Both the position numbers and the translations under genes were made by a program. Shown piece by piece: positions 1 through 6,335 of a DNA stretch of 8,338 nt. Below the pieces are notes generated by a model that was not told the DNA's origin, did not search any database, and saw nothing but the letters and a program-made list of their open reading frames with translations. The stretch lies in the NCBI GenBank assembly GCA_049694275.1, contig JBAVQS010000231.1:1-8338 (forward strand). The letters are read 5' to 3'. Position 1 is the first letter of the stretch. Each line of letters opens with the position of its first letter. The stretch is from JBAVQS01 sp049694275. GTDB lineage: Bacteria > Chloroflexota > Anaerolineae > UBA4142 > SHND01.

Positions 1-185
1 AGGCGCTGGACAAGGGATTCAAGCTCGAACCGCTCCAGTTCTATCTCGATTTCTTCAAGTACGGCTGCCCGCCGCACGGCGGCTATGGCTTTGGCTCGGC
101 GCGTTTGGTCGCCGGACTGTTGAACCGAGGCAATGTGCGCGAGGTTATGTTCCTATTCCGAGGCCCGACGCGGCTGGAACCGTAA
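1..185 (+). CDS. aspS: Aspartyl/asparaginyl-tRNA synthetase, C-terminal end (partial)
   Basis: This is the 3' end of a gene that begins left of the window; the first complete codon is at base 3 and the stop is TAA at 183-185, leaving 60 residues. The product would charge tRNA-Asp (possibly also tRNA-Asn) in the cytoplasm. Visible residues include FYLDFFKYGCPPHGGYGFG, and GYGFGSAR fits class II motif 3 (GxGxGxxR), whose arginine binds ATP. The ending NVREVMFLFRGPTRLEP resembles the 'NVREA..FPRDPTRLTP' tail of archaeal-type or non-discriminating AspRS. The usual GLER after the glycine ladder is GSAR here, and FPRD is replaced by LFRG, so this is a divergent member. The PTRLxP ending argues for AspRS over AsnRS. 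Its last 41 bases overlap the 3' end of the convergent gene. The family is well supported; the exact tRNA specificity is not. Confidence 0.85.
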   Translation, partial: ALDKGFKLEPLQFYLDFFKYGCPPHGGYGFGSARLVAGLLNRGNVREVMFLFRGPTRLEP

Positions 186-870
186 CACCCTCTACGCCAA
201 GTAATTCCGCCAGCGTCGTGGGATTCTCCATCCAGAGACCCCGTTCCGTCAACCAGCTCTTTTCGTCGTGGAGCAGGGTGTGCAGGTCAGGATAGGATTC
301 GCGGAGCTCGACGACCCTTTCATAGTCCGCCAGAATGGAAGCAATACCGGCGGTATAGAGCGCCAGCGGCTCGACTGCGGCCAACCGGGCAAAGAAATCC
401 GGGTCGCTCTTGTGCGAGAGCGCGCGCATCTCGGCGATGAGCCGGCCGAATTCGGCGGCGAGTTGATCCGCAACGGTCTCTCCCCCTTTGGTCAGCCACA
501 AAATGGGCGCGGTGGAGCGGACGATATAAATCACTTCGCCCGGCGCAATGGTCGATTCCACCGTCGCGCCAAAGGAAAAGAAAGACTCTTGCTTGTTCTT
601 ACGATCCGTCAGCACGATCAACCCCGCGCAGACCGGGCGCAGTCCATCCAACCGCGTAAACAGGTTCAACGTCGCCTCTTCCACCTGGCCGGGTAGAGTG
701 AGCAGCGACAGACGGACCATCTCGGGATCATAATGCTGGCGCGTCGGCATGGAGCGAATCGCTACCATCAGGCCCGTATAGCCGGGGCTGTACGAGTGAA
801 CCTGTTCGAGCAGATGATATCCCCAATGCTCCATTTCATCGATAGGATTATGAATTAATGCATTTTGCAC
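145..870 (-). CDS. Conserved-looking hypothetical protein, 241 residues
   Basis: I do not recognise this protein. It opens with GTG at 870-868 (MQNALIHNPIDEMEHWGYHL) and ends with TAA at 147-145. The GTG start is preferred because a GGTGG stretch lies just upstream and a TATAAT box sits about 54 bases upstream. The next in-frame ATG (residue 13) has no ribosome binding site. The protein is soluble-looking, with no signal peptide or membrane segment. Residues 30-130 have alternating hydrophobic, probably beta-rich character (TGLMVAIRSMP, GLIVLTDRKN, GEVIYIVRST). The second half is helical and acidic (ADQLAAEFGRLIAEMRAL, residues near 133-150, and SILADYERVVELRESYP further on). It has only one cysteine, in PVCAGL, and no obvious catalytic motif. 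It is monocistronic or at most loosely linked to the GH31 gene upstream on the same strand. Its last 14 codons overlap the aspS 3' end on the opposite strand. That it is coding is supported by length, start context and promoter; its function is unknown. Confidence 0.7.
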   Translation of the reverse strand: MQNALIHNPIDEMEHWGYHLLEQVHSYSPGYTGLMVAIRSMPTRQHYDPEMVRLSLLTLPGQVEEATLNLFTRLDGLRPVCAGLIVLTDRKNKQESFFSFGATVESTIAPGEVIYIVRSTAPILWLTKGGETVADQLAAEFGRLIAEMRALSHKSDPDFFARLAAVEPLALYTAGIASILADYERVVELRESYPDLHTLLHDEKSWLTERGLWMENPTTLAELLGVEGVTVPAASGLGIGT

Positions 871-923
871 AAGCCACCACCCGATACGGTCGAATCAAAA
901 TAGCAGAACAGCATACACCCTTA

Positions 924-929
924 ATTATA
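924..929 (-). promoter_or_regulatory. -10 box (TATAAT) for the 241-residue gene
   Basis: Read on the minus strand, bases 929-924 are a perfect TATAAT. It would place transcription start near 917 and give a leader of about 47 bases before the GTG at 870. No good -35 hexamer lies 16-18 bases upstream (the sequence there is TGTGAC). Transcription may therefore depend on an activator, or the box may be fortuitous in this AT-rich gap. Confidence 0.45.
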
Positions 930-936
930 CCCTGTT

Positions 937-952
937 TGTGCAAAACGTCACA
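937..952. promoter_or_regulatory. CRP/FNR-like dyad (TGTGC-N6-TCACA)
   Basis: Bases 937-952 read TGTGCAAAACGTCACA, one base off the classical CRP consensus TGTGA-N6-TCACA. The dyad centre (944.5) is about 27 bases upstream of the start predicted from the TATAAT box, so it covers the spacer and -35 region. A bound protein there would more likely repress than activate. CRP/FNR-family regulators are widespread in bacteria. The match is sequence-based only. Confidence 0.3.
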
Positions 953-961
953 TATGATGTC

Positions 962-996
962 GTTACGCGATCAGGACGTTTCAATTCTCGCGTAAC
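962..996. repeat. 9-bp perfect inverted repeat, 17-base loop
   Basis: GTTACGCGA (962-970) is the exact reverse complement of TCGCGTAAC (988-996), with 17 bases between. It lies between the GH31 stop and the promoter of the 241-residue gene. It could be an operator dyad or a transcript hairpin. There is no T-tract of the kind expected of an intrinsic terminator. Confidence 0.5.
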
Positions 997-1008
997 CAAA
1001 GGAAAATT

Positions 1009-1035
1009 GTCACCCTGAGAGTAGCGAAGGGTCTC
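1009..1035. repeat. Short palindromic dispersed-type repeat beside the GH31 stop
   Basis: The segment starting GTCACCCTGAG and ending GCGAAGGGTCTC has arms ACCCT (1012-1016) and AGGGT (1028-1032). I recognise it as a variant of a short palindrome (TGTCACCCTGAGC...GCGAAGGGTCT) seen in intergenic DNA of various environmental bacteria. It begins one base beyond the TGA of the GH31 gene (1039-1037), so in that transcript it would fold right after the stop and could protect or terminate the 3' end. Confidence 0.5.
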
Positions 1036-1036
1036 A

Positions 1037-3445
1037 TCAAGTCGAATGGGATTCAAGAACGCTGGCCAGCGCCGCGAGGTGCGCATCCTTCAAGCCGGGG
1101 CCATAGCTGTACAATCGGTTTGGCGACAGGAGGAGCTTGTCGAGATCTCGATCAATCTCGTGCTTGAGGCGCGCATCCATTTTAAAGGCGCGCAACATCT
1201 TGAGACAGGTCTCTTGCCGGCGATCGCGCGACGCCATCAGCCCACCCCGGCGCGACTCGACGAGCAGTGTGGCCTCGTCGCCGCGCATGAGCACCACATC
1301 CGTCACGGCCCACACCTCGCCGGCCGGATCATATTCACCGTGCACCTCCTGTGCGACGCTGTTCACCATCAGGCGAACGTGGTCCGGCCGGCGAATTCCG
1401 TGCAAGCGCAGGTGATAAGTCCGGGGCGACGGCGCCAGGCTCGCCTCACCGTTGACCGCGCCAATGGTAAATTCGATTGCATCCCCATGCCACCGGCTCT
1501 CGAACGGCGTCCGTGCAAACCGCCCCTGCTGGTACGCGGTCGTCTCGCCATCGTCCTCATACAGTTCAAAGCGGTTATCCGCACCCGGAAAAATCTCGAC
1601 CGTCAATTCGGCCGGATTGCCTGTGCCTCCCCAACCGGCGCGCGGCCCCAGTGGAATAATCGCCCCGGTCCTGGCAATGACCGGGATCTCGTCGAGACCA
1701 CCGTACAGAGTATGCCAGCGCCCACCGGCAAGATGTTCACCCGTAAAGAAATTGAACCAGTTGCCCCTGGGTAGCCAGACGGTTTGACGGGCTAACCGCG
1801 TATCGGGGTCCTGCGGCGTAATGAACGGGGCTGCAATCAACTCACTGCCAAAGCGATATTGATTGGGGCAGCGATAAGCCGCTTCCTCATTCGGATCATC
1901 ATAGTACATCGGCGTGACGAGCGGCAGATCCTGCGTCGTGTTGCGCCACGCCATGGTATAGAGGTAAGGAATGAGCGCATGCCGCAACTGCATCGCCTCG
2001 CGCGCGACGCGGAACACCTCCTCGCCATTCCCCCAGGGTCGCCGGTCATGATACGGATTCTTTGTGCTGTGCAGGCGGAAAATGGGACTGAAAACGCCGT
2101 ACTGGACCCAGCGCGCATAGAGCTCCGGCTCTTCGATCCCGCGCATGTGCCCGCCAATATCATGACTCCACCAGCCATAACCCACGTTTGCCGCGGTTGC
2201 CGTCATATACGGCTGAAAAGCGAGCGAGGCCCAGGAGACAACAGTATCACCGGAAAAGCCGATCGGATAGCGATGGCCGCCCAGACCGCCCCACCGCGAA
2301 AAGATGATCGGGCGACGGGCGCCATTCCGCCCCAGGTCGTAAAAGTGGAGATGGTTGAGCCAGGTGAGCGGGTCGAGCCCTGGCAGTTTGCTCAGAGTCC
2401 CCTGCTGCCAGTCCAGCCACCAAAAATCCACACCCTGCGTTTCGTACGGGTGATGGAGAATCTCGAAATAGGCTTGAACAAAGGCCGGGTCCGACAGGTC
2501 AAACCCAACCGGCTTGTTACTCGCCGGGTCCAGACCGAGCGCTCGCGCCATCTCGGCGTACTGTCCCTCGTGAGGGTGCACCCCTTCGGCGGGGTGGAGA
2601 TTGAGCGAGACGCGCAGGCCCATTGCGTGCAGTGCGCGCAGGCAGCCCTCCGGATCGGGGAACAGTTTGCGATTCCAGGTATAACCGGTCCACCCCGAGC
2701 TCCGATTCTCGGTCTGGGTGATATGCCAGTCCATATCGACGATACAAACGGCAAGCGGGACCGCGTGTTGCTCAAAGTCAGCCATCAGGTCGAGCAGCTC
2801 CTGCTGGGTATATTCCCAGTAGCGGCTCCACCAGTTGCCCAGCATCCAGCGCGGGACCATGGGCGTATGCCCGGTCAGGCGGGCGAAATCTTGCAAGCAT
2901 TTCTTGAATTCGCGCCCATAGCCAAAAAAGTAGAGGTCCACGTTTTTTGCCGGCGTGCGCGCCTCAACCCAGCCCTGCACGTTTATGAGCAGTGTTTTCG
3001 AGTCGTCCACGATGGCCCAGCCATTTTTCGACATCAGGCCGCGTTCGAGCCGGACCGCGCCATCCACGCCGTCCAGCGTCCGCGCGGTGCCACGCAGATT
3101 TTCCCCCTCCCCTTTTTCGCCGAAATGCCAGACAGAACCAGTCGCCAGCACCTGAATCGACAGGGTATCGTATGAGGGGCCCTCTGGCGTGATCCGGTAA
3201 TCCAGGCGGAGATGCTCGGTCGTAATTGCAATCGCGTCAGCCGAACGCTCAATCTGAAACGGAGGGACAGGTTGGCGGCGGTACCAAAAGAGCTGGCTCG
3301 CCTGGTCCACAAACTCGTCGGTCAGGCTGTGCTCGATGCGAATGAGCTGCGAAGTGAGAACCGTCAGGCGCAGGTGCGGCGCCAAAACAATCGCCTCCGG
3401 GGGCGCAACCGGATCGACGGGAATCTGAAAATGAGTGGGAATCAT
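1037..3445 (-). CDS. Glycoside hydrolase family 31 (alpha-glucosidase/alpha-xylosidase type)
   Basis: This 802-residue enzyme should hydrolyse, or transfer, alpha-linked glucose or xylose with retention of configuration. An N-terminal beta-sandwich (about 20-180) precedes the (beta/alpha)8 barrel (about 190-510). The nucleophile is expected at D345 in DFWWLDWQQG and the acid/base at D400 in GFSGDTVVSW. Other GH31 marks are GNWWSRYW (203-210), IVDMDWH (235-241), FSRWGG (382-387), SHDIGGH (427-433) and FRLHS (456-460). C-terminal sheets follow to about 730 (RTGAIIPLG, ELYEDDGET). Residues 732-802 form a basic, helical tail beyond the usual end. The nucleophile loop WLDWQQG differs from the classical WxDMNE of plant, animal and many bacterial enzymes, so the precise substrate is open. 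There is no signal peptide, so it is probably cytoplasmic. The ATG at 3445 has AAAGG about 12 bases upstream, and the alternative starts are internal. It is transcribed divergently from the oxidoreductase gene. The family is certain; the substrate is not. Confidence 0.95.
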   Translation of the reverse strand: MIPTHFQIPVDPVAPPEAIVLAPHLRLTVLTSQLIRIEHSLTDEFVDQASQLFWYRRQPVPPFQIERSADAIAITTEHLRLDYRITPEGPSYDTLSIQVLATGSVWHFGEKGEGENLRGTARTLDGVDGAVRLERGLMSKNGWAIVDDSKTLLINVQGWVEARTPAKNVDLYFFGYGREFKKCLQDFARLTGHTPMVPRWMLGNWWSRYWEYTQQELLDLMADFEQHAVPLAVCIVDMDWHITQTENRSSGWTGYTWNRKLFPDPEGCLRALHAMGLRVSLNLHPAEGVHPHEGQYAEMARALGLDPASNKPVGFDLSDPAFVQAYFEILHHPYETQGVDFWWLDWQQGTLSKLPGLDPLTWLNHLHFYDLGRNGARRPIIFSRWGGLGGHRYPIGFSGDTVVSWASLAFQPYMTATAANVGYGWWSHDIGGHMRGIEEPELYARWVQYGVFSPIFRLHSTKNPYHDRRPWGNGEEVFRVAREAMQLRHALIPYLYTMAWRNTTQDLPLVTPMYYDDPNEEAAYRCPNQYRFGSELIAAPFITPQDPDTRLARQTVWLPRGNWFNFFTGEHLAGGRWHTLYGGLDEIPVIARTGAIIPLGPRAGWGGTGNPAELTVEIFPGADNRFELYEDDGETTAYQQGRFARTPFESRWHGDAIEFTIGAVNGEASLAPSPRTYHLRLHGIRRPDHVRLMVNSVAQEVHGEYDPAGEVWAVTDVVLMRGDEATLLVESRRGGLMASRDRRQETCLKMLRAFKMDARLKHEIDRDLDKLLLSPNRLYSYGPGLKDAHLAALASVLESHST

Positions 3446-3484
3446 TGGAGCAGGTTTACCTTTCGGGTAATGTGACTATGCTTT

Positions 3485-3490
3485 ATTATA
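3485..3490 (-). promoter_or_regulatory. Possible -10 box for the GH31 gene
   Basis: On the minus strand 3490-3485 reads TATAAT, 39 bases before the GH31 ATG. A perfect TTGACA is present at 3524-3519, but the spacing is 28 bases, too long for a normal sigma70 promoter. The hexamer at the correct distance is AAATCC. Either the promoter is weak or activator-dependent, or only the -10 box is used. Confidence 0.4.
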
Positions 3491-3517
3491 CTCCCTCTCG
3501 CGCCACAGGATTTCGCT

Positions 3518-3546
3518 TTGTCAAGGAATTCATAAACGGGTATAAT
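3518..3546 (+). promoter_or_regulatory. Sigma70-type promoter of the oxidoreductase gene
   Basis: TTGTCA (3518-3523, five of six matches to TTGACA) and a perfect TATAAT (3541-3546) are separated by exactly 17 bases. Transcription would start near 3553, giving a leader of about 28 bases that contains the ribosome binding site. This is the best promoter in the window. Confidence 0.75.
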
Positions 3547-3570
3547 TTTTCGACCTATCCCCAACCTGAA

Positions 3571-3579
3571 TGAGGTGAT
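3571..3579 (+). promoter_or_regulatory. Ribosome binding site that decides the oxidoreductase start
   Basis: TGAGGTGAT pairs almost fully with the 3' end of 16S rRNA (AAGGAGGTGAT on the mRNA side). The GTG at 3575-3577 lies inside it and cannot be its own start. The ATG at 3581-3583, five bases after GAGG, is therefore the likely start. Confidence 0.75.
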
Positions 3580-3580
3580 T

Positions 3581-5569
3581 ATGCCGCCCCATCGCTCCGT
3601 CCTTTATGAAATGCAGGTCCAACTCGATACCGGCGCCTATGGCATGGACTGTTTGCTCGACCAATCGCTGATCGGTCCTGTGCAGTACGGCTGGGACCGC
3701 TATGCCAAGGATCCAGACTCGATGACGTTTGGCGCGGGGTTGCTGGCGGGATCGCCGCTGCCCGGCACCCGGCGGATGATGGTGTGCGGGTATTCGCCGC
3801 AATGGGAAGGGTTTTTCGTTTCGGCGCTCGGCGGGGCAACCTATGTGTTTCATCGCCTCGGGGTCAATTATCTCTGGCTGCGCGGGCGCGCGCCCGTCGA
3901 TTCCGTCCTCATCCTCTGGCGGCAGGGGGACGATTTTGATGTGCGCATCGAGCCGGTCGACGCCGATGCAACCTGGAAAGGCTATACGGATGCGAACGGG
4001 CGCGCCTGGGAAGGTTTTTACGCGCTCCAGCAATTCGTCTTTGATGGCTACCGGCGTCTATTCCAGGGGGACTCTTTCCGCATCCTGGCAACCGGTCCCG
4101 GTGCGCGCTATACACGCGAGGGGGCCATCGGCTCGAACCAGGTACGCAAGGGGACGCTGAACGGCATTGACGATTGGGCCGGCCGCGGCGGCCTCGGCTC
4201 GCGCCTCTTGCAGCACCATCGCATTGCCGCGATCATTTTTGGAGGCGACTGGGAAGCGCCCGAGATGCAAGAGGGCAAGGAGCTCGACGACTTTTTCCTC
4301 AGGCGCTTTGGCAAGCGGGCGATTGCCGCCGATATTGCGTTGAGCCAAAAGTATCGCTATGTTCCTGAATTTGAAACGGGGGGCACCTTTGGCGTCAACA
4401 TGCGCCAGGCGAACGACAACCTCCTCTCGTTCAACTATCGCTCGATCTATGCGAGCGACGCCGAGCGTCTGGCCCAGCACGACCATTACATCCTCGACCA
4501 TTATTTGAAACAGTTCAACGACGAGATCATCAAGCCGCGCAATTTCGACCACTGCGGCGAGCCGTGCGCCGTCGCGTGCAAAAAGTTCCGCGCAGAATAC
4601 AAAAAGGATTACGAGCCGTACACCGCGCTCGGCCCGCAGATTGGCGTCTTTGACCAGCGCGCCGCCGAGCGCATCAACAAATTTGTCGATACCATGGGAC
4701 TGGATTCAATTCAGAACGGCGGAACGGTCGCGTGGATCATGGAGTTGATCGTCGACCAGTTGATTCCGCCGCAGGATTTTGGACTGCCGGCGGAAGGCCC
4801 GCGCTGGCGCGACCTCCCGGCGACCATGCCCAGCACACCTGAGCAATTCGACCTGGTCGCCGATTCGGCTTTTAACGCCGATTATGCCATGGCTATCGTC
4901 CGCATGATCCTGTTTAGCGAGGCGGGCGCGCCATTCCGTAAGGGGATTCGCGTCGCGGCCAGGGAATTGGACGCGCGCTATGGCATCCACTCGCTCGACC
5001 GCGCCGTGTTCACCGCGCACGGCCGCGAAGGCTCAATGGTCCCGAATCAGTACTGGGTACCCGGCATGTTCGCCCCCATGCCGATCATGGGCAAGTATTT
5101 CACCTACTACGAGAACAAGTTCATGCCGCCGCGCGCCCTGGGCCGCCTCAACGTCGAGCGGTTTGTCTATGAGCTCTATTCTGAAAATAGCGGAACGTGC
5201 CGCTTTCATCGCAAGTGGGTTGAGGATATTATCGACGAGATCATCACCAGCCACTTTGCCCTCGACCTGCACTATTGGAATACGAATTTTGCGCTGGCCC
5301 GCGCCATTCACGACCGGGAATCCGCGGGTGGCGTATTCTGGGAGAGCGAGCGTGTGGTGGACCTGATCCAGGGGTTTTTGGAGAAATGGGAGCGAACAGG
5401 GCTCAAGGATGCGGAATTGGAAGCATGGCTCGTCCGGTTCCGGGCGAACAAGTGGCAAGCGGCCAAAGAGTTCTGGCAAGAGATGTATGACGGGATGGCC
5501 GAGACCTTCGCAACGGGCATGCCCGAACCGCATCCGACGACATGGCCCGGAACGGACGGCGGTAGTTGA
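3581..5569 (+). CDS. Aldehyde:ferredoxin oxidoreductase (AFOR) family protein, tungsten-pterin type
   Basis: This 662-residue protein belongs to the family of tungsten-bispterin enzymes that oxidise aldehydes to acids (or catalyse related low-potential reactions) using ferredoxin in the cytoplasm. Residues are numbered from the ATG. AFOR N-domain features are GAGLLAGSPLPGTRR (51-65), ALGG (82-85), LATGPGARYTREGAIGSN (169-186) and the pterin/cluster loop WAGRGGLGSRL (199-209). Expected 4Fe-4S ligands are C325, C329 and C333 in HCGEPCAVACKK, plus C540 in ENSGTCRFHR. DTMGLD (370-375) matches the DxxGLD cofactor motif, and ENSGTC is the second copy with D replaced by E. The first cluster motif is CxxxCxxxC, one residue longer than the CxxCxxxC of the Pyrococcus enzyme, which points to a distinct subfamily. 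No ferredoxin-like subunit, MoaD or pterin gene is adjacent. The stop codon overlaps antisense NACHT-remnant sequence. The family is secure; the substrate is unknown. Confidence 0.93.
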   Translation: MPPHRSVLYEMQVQLDTGAYGMDCLLDQSLIGPVQYGWDRYAKDPDSMTFGAGLLAGSPLPGTRRMMVCGYSPQWEGFFVSALGGATYVFHRLGVNYLWLRGRAPVDSVLILWRQGDDFDVRIEPVDADATWKGYTDANGRAWEGFYALQQFVFDGYRRLFQGDSFRILATGPGARYTREGAIGSNQVRKGTLNGIDDWAGRGGLGSRLLQHHRIAAIIFGGDWEAPEMQEGKELDDFFLRRFGKRAIAADIALSQKYRYVPEFETGGTFGVNMRQANDNLLSFNYRSIYASDAERLAQHDHYILDHYLKQFNDEIIKPRNFDHCGEPCAVACKKFRAEYKKDYEPYTALGPQIGVFDQRAAERINKFVDTMGLDSIQNGGTVAWIMELIVDQLIPPQDFGLPAEGPRWRDLPATMPSTPEQFDLVADSAFNADYAMAIVRMILFSEAGAPFRKGIRVAARELDARYGIHSLDRAVFTAHGREGSMVPNQYWVPGMFAPMPIMGKYFTYYENKFMPPRALGRLNVERFVYELYSENSGTCRFHRKWVEDIIDEIITSHFALDLHYWNTNFALARAIHDRESAGGVFWESERVVDLIQGFLEKWERTGLKDAELEAWLVRFRANKWQAAKEFWQEMYDGMAETFATGMPEPHPTTWPGTDGGS

Positions 5570-5732
5570 CGATAGACCGCATCGAGCGAAAGGCGCGCCT
5601 TCGAGTCCGCCGCGGCCAGCGGGTCAACCCCGGACAGCGATAGTTCGCGCGCCGACTCGAACACATAGTTCAGATAGGGTTGGCGGAGGTCGGGCTTGGC
5701 ATCCCACAGCGCACATGGACTTGAGCGTGATA
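5563..5732 (-). pseudogene. Truncated remnant of a NACHT/STAND protein gene
   Basis: On the minus strand, in the frame whose codons begin at 5733, 5730 and so on, the translation includes LRQPYLNYVFESARELSLSG followed by VDPLAAADSKARLSLDAVY. This matches, from family knowledge, the hinge just before the NACHT ATPase in many chloroflexotal and cyanobacterial STAND proteins ('YLxxL...LxLxGVDPxAAxxxxARLxLDAVYTAL'). The frame has no ATG or GTG with a ribosome binding site ahead of the conserved block. The similarity stops at AVYRQL (about 5563), where the sequence becomes the antisense of the oxidoreductase 3' end, so the Walker A and everything after it are missing. The upstream small gene ends at 5733, and a one-base shift near 5750 would fuse it to this frame. 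I read this as the truncated middle of a decayed NACHT gene. Confidence 0.6.
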
Positions 5733-6164
5733 CTACGACTTGCTCTCGCCCTTGTTCCGGTCGCCGGTGATGATCGTGCTCCCGCTGATGTTTTGCGCGG
5801 CCACGCTTCGCTCGCCCGATGCGATAATATTCGTCCGGGTCTGCTTGCCCGACTGCACCATCCGCGCGAGCTCTTGCGCGAGCGCGGGGTCCGCGCTCAA
5901 TAACTTGTCCAGTTGCACGCGCAGGGCCGCCTGCCGATCTGCGTTCGTAGGTTGTGCGGCGACATCTTCGGCGGCTTCTTTGGCCGCCGGTCGGGCCTCC
6001 ACCCTGGGCCACAGCCGTTCCCAGAGCGCCTTGCCCTCCTGCCACGCCTCTTCCCCGAACTTTTGGCCGGCCTCTTGCGCCACCTTCTCCCCGGCCTGAA
6101 GCAAATACGGGAGCATGGGCGCAAGCATCAAGGTCACTTGCGGGACCAGCATCGAAACATCCAT
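5733..6164 (-). CDS. Small NACHT-associated protein, 143 residues (possibly the 5' part of a broken NACHT gene)
   Basis: ATG at 6164-6162 follows a full AAGGAGG (6177-6171) at six bases; the stop is TAG at 5735-5733. Residues 1-23 are hydrophobic (MLVPQVTLMLAPMLPYLLQ), either a buried helix or a weak membrane anchor. Residues 24-55 are amphipathic and helical (AGEKVAQEAGQKFGEEAWQE, then ALWERLWPRVEARP). Residues 75-103 are a second helical part (RQAALRVQLDKLLSADPALA). The C-terminus SGERSVAAQNISGSTIITGD has the N/G/T/I pattern of short beta-repeats that, from family knowledge, link N-terminal modules to NACHT domains in STAND proteins. I infer an adaptor or recruitment module for the neighbouring NACHT system, with no enzymatic motif. 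In the next frame the sequence runs on as NACHT hinge, so the stop may be a frameshift product. Alternatively it is a genuine stand-alone adaptor; the excellent ribosome binding site fits both. Confidence 0.7.
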   Translation of the reverse strand: MDVSMLVPQVTLMLAPMLPYLLQAGEKVAQEAGQKFGEEAWQEGKALWERLWPRVEARPAAKEAAEDVAAQPTNADRQAALRVQLDKLLSADPALAQELARMVQSGKQTRTNIIASGERSVAAQNISGSTIITGDRNKGESKS

Positions 6165-6192
6165 GGCAATCCTCCTTATTCCATCCAGTATC

Positions 6193-6219
6193 CTCTTCGT
6201 GCCCTTTGCGTCCTTCGCG
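6193..6219. repeat. 9-base tandem repeat, three units
   Basis: CTCTTCGTG, CCCTTTGCG and TCCTTCGCG follow one another without gaps; on the minus strand the unit is roughly CGCGAAGGA. I recognise this as a low-complexity intergenic motif common in environmental bacterial genomes, not a coding sequence. It lies in the leader of the 143-residue gene, 29-55 bases upstream of its ATG. Confidence 0.6.
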
Positions 6220-6262
6220 GTTCAATCTTTGCCAGCCGCCGCCGCCCGCACCACGACCAGGC

Positions 6263-6283
6263 CCCGGAATTCGAAATTCCGGG
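6263..6283. repeat. Palindromic repeat unit 1 (9-bp stem, 3-base loop)
   Basis: CCCGGAATT (6263-6271) and AATTCCGGG (6275-6283) are perfectly complementary around loop CGA. The right arm is followed by CTGAAAAAGG (6284-6293). Units 2 and 3 share the same plan of G/C-rich outer arm, AATT or ATT/AAT inner arm, 3-base loop and A-rich tail. Confidence 0.65.
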
Positions 6284-6335
6284 CTGAAAAAGGCGCGGCC
6301 ATCGAAAAAATGCCTGCCGCCGCGCCCCCGGCCCA

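Noticed and set aside
1859..3175. Long open frame (438 codons) on the plus strand
   Set aside because: It is entirely antisense to the GH31 gene, whose protein has clear family motifs throughout. Its translation is arginine/proline-rich with no recognisable domain and it has no ribosome binding site.
3485..3524. TTGACA (3524-3519) and TATAAT (3490-3485) as one minus-strand promoter
   Set aside because: The 28-base spacing is incompatible with sigma70 recognition; only the -10 box is kept as a weak candidate.
3575..3580. GTG start of the oxidoreductase at 3575
   Set aside because: It lies inside the Shine-Dalgarno sequence TGAGGTGAT; the ATG at 3581 is correctly spaced.
5308..6225. Minus-strand open frame of 305 codons covering the 143-residue gene
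   Set aside because: Its beginning (MNREGRKGHEED) is the translation of the 9-mer repeat, its middle is a frame shadow of the 143-residue gene, and its end is antisense to the oxidoreductase. Only the part at about 5732-5563 carries real NACHT-like sequence and is listed separately as a remnant.
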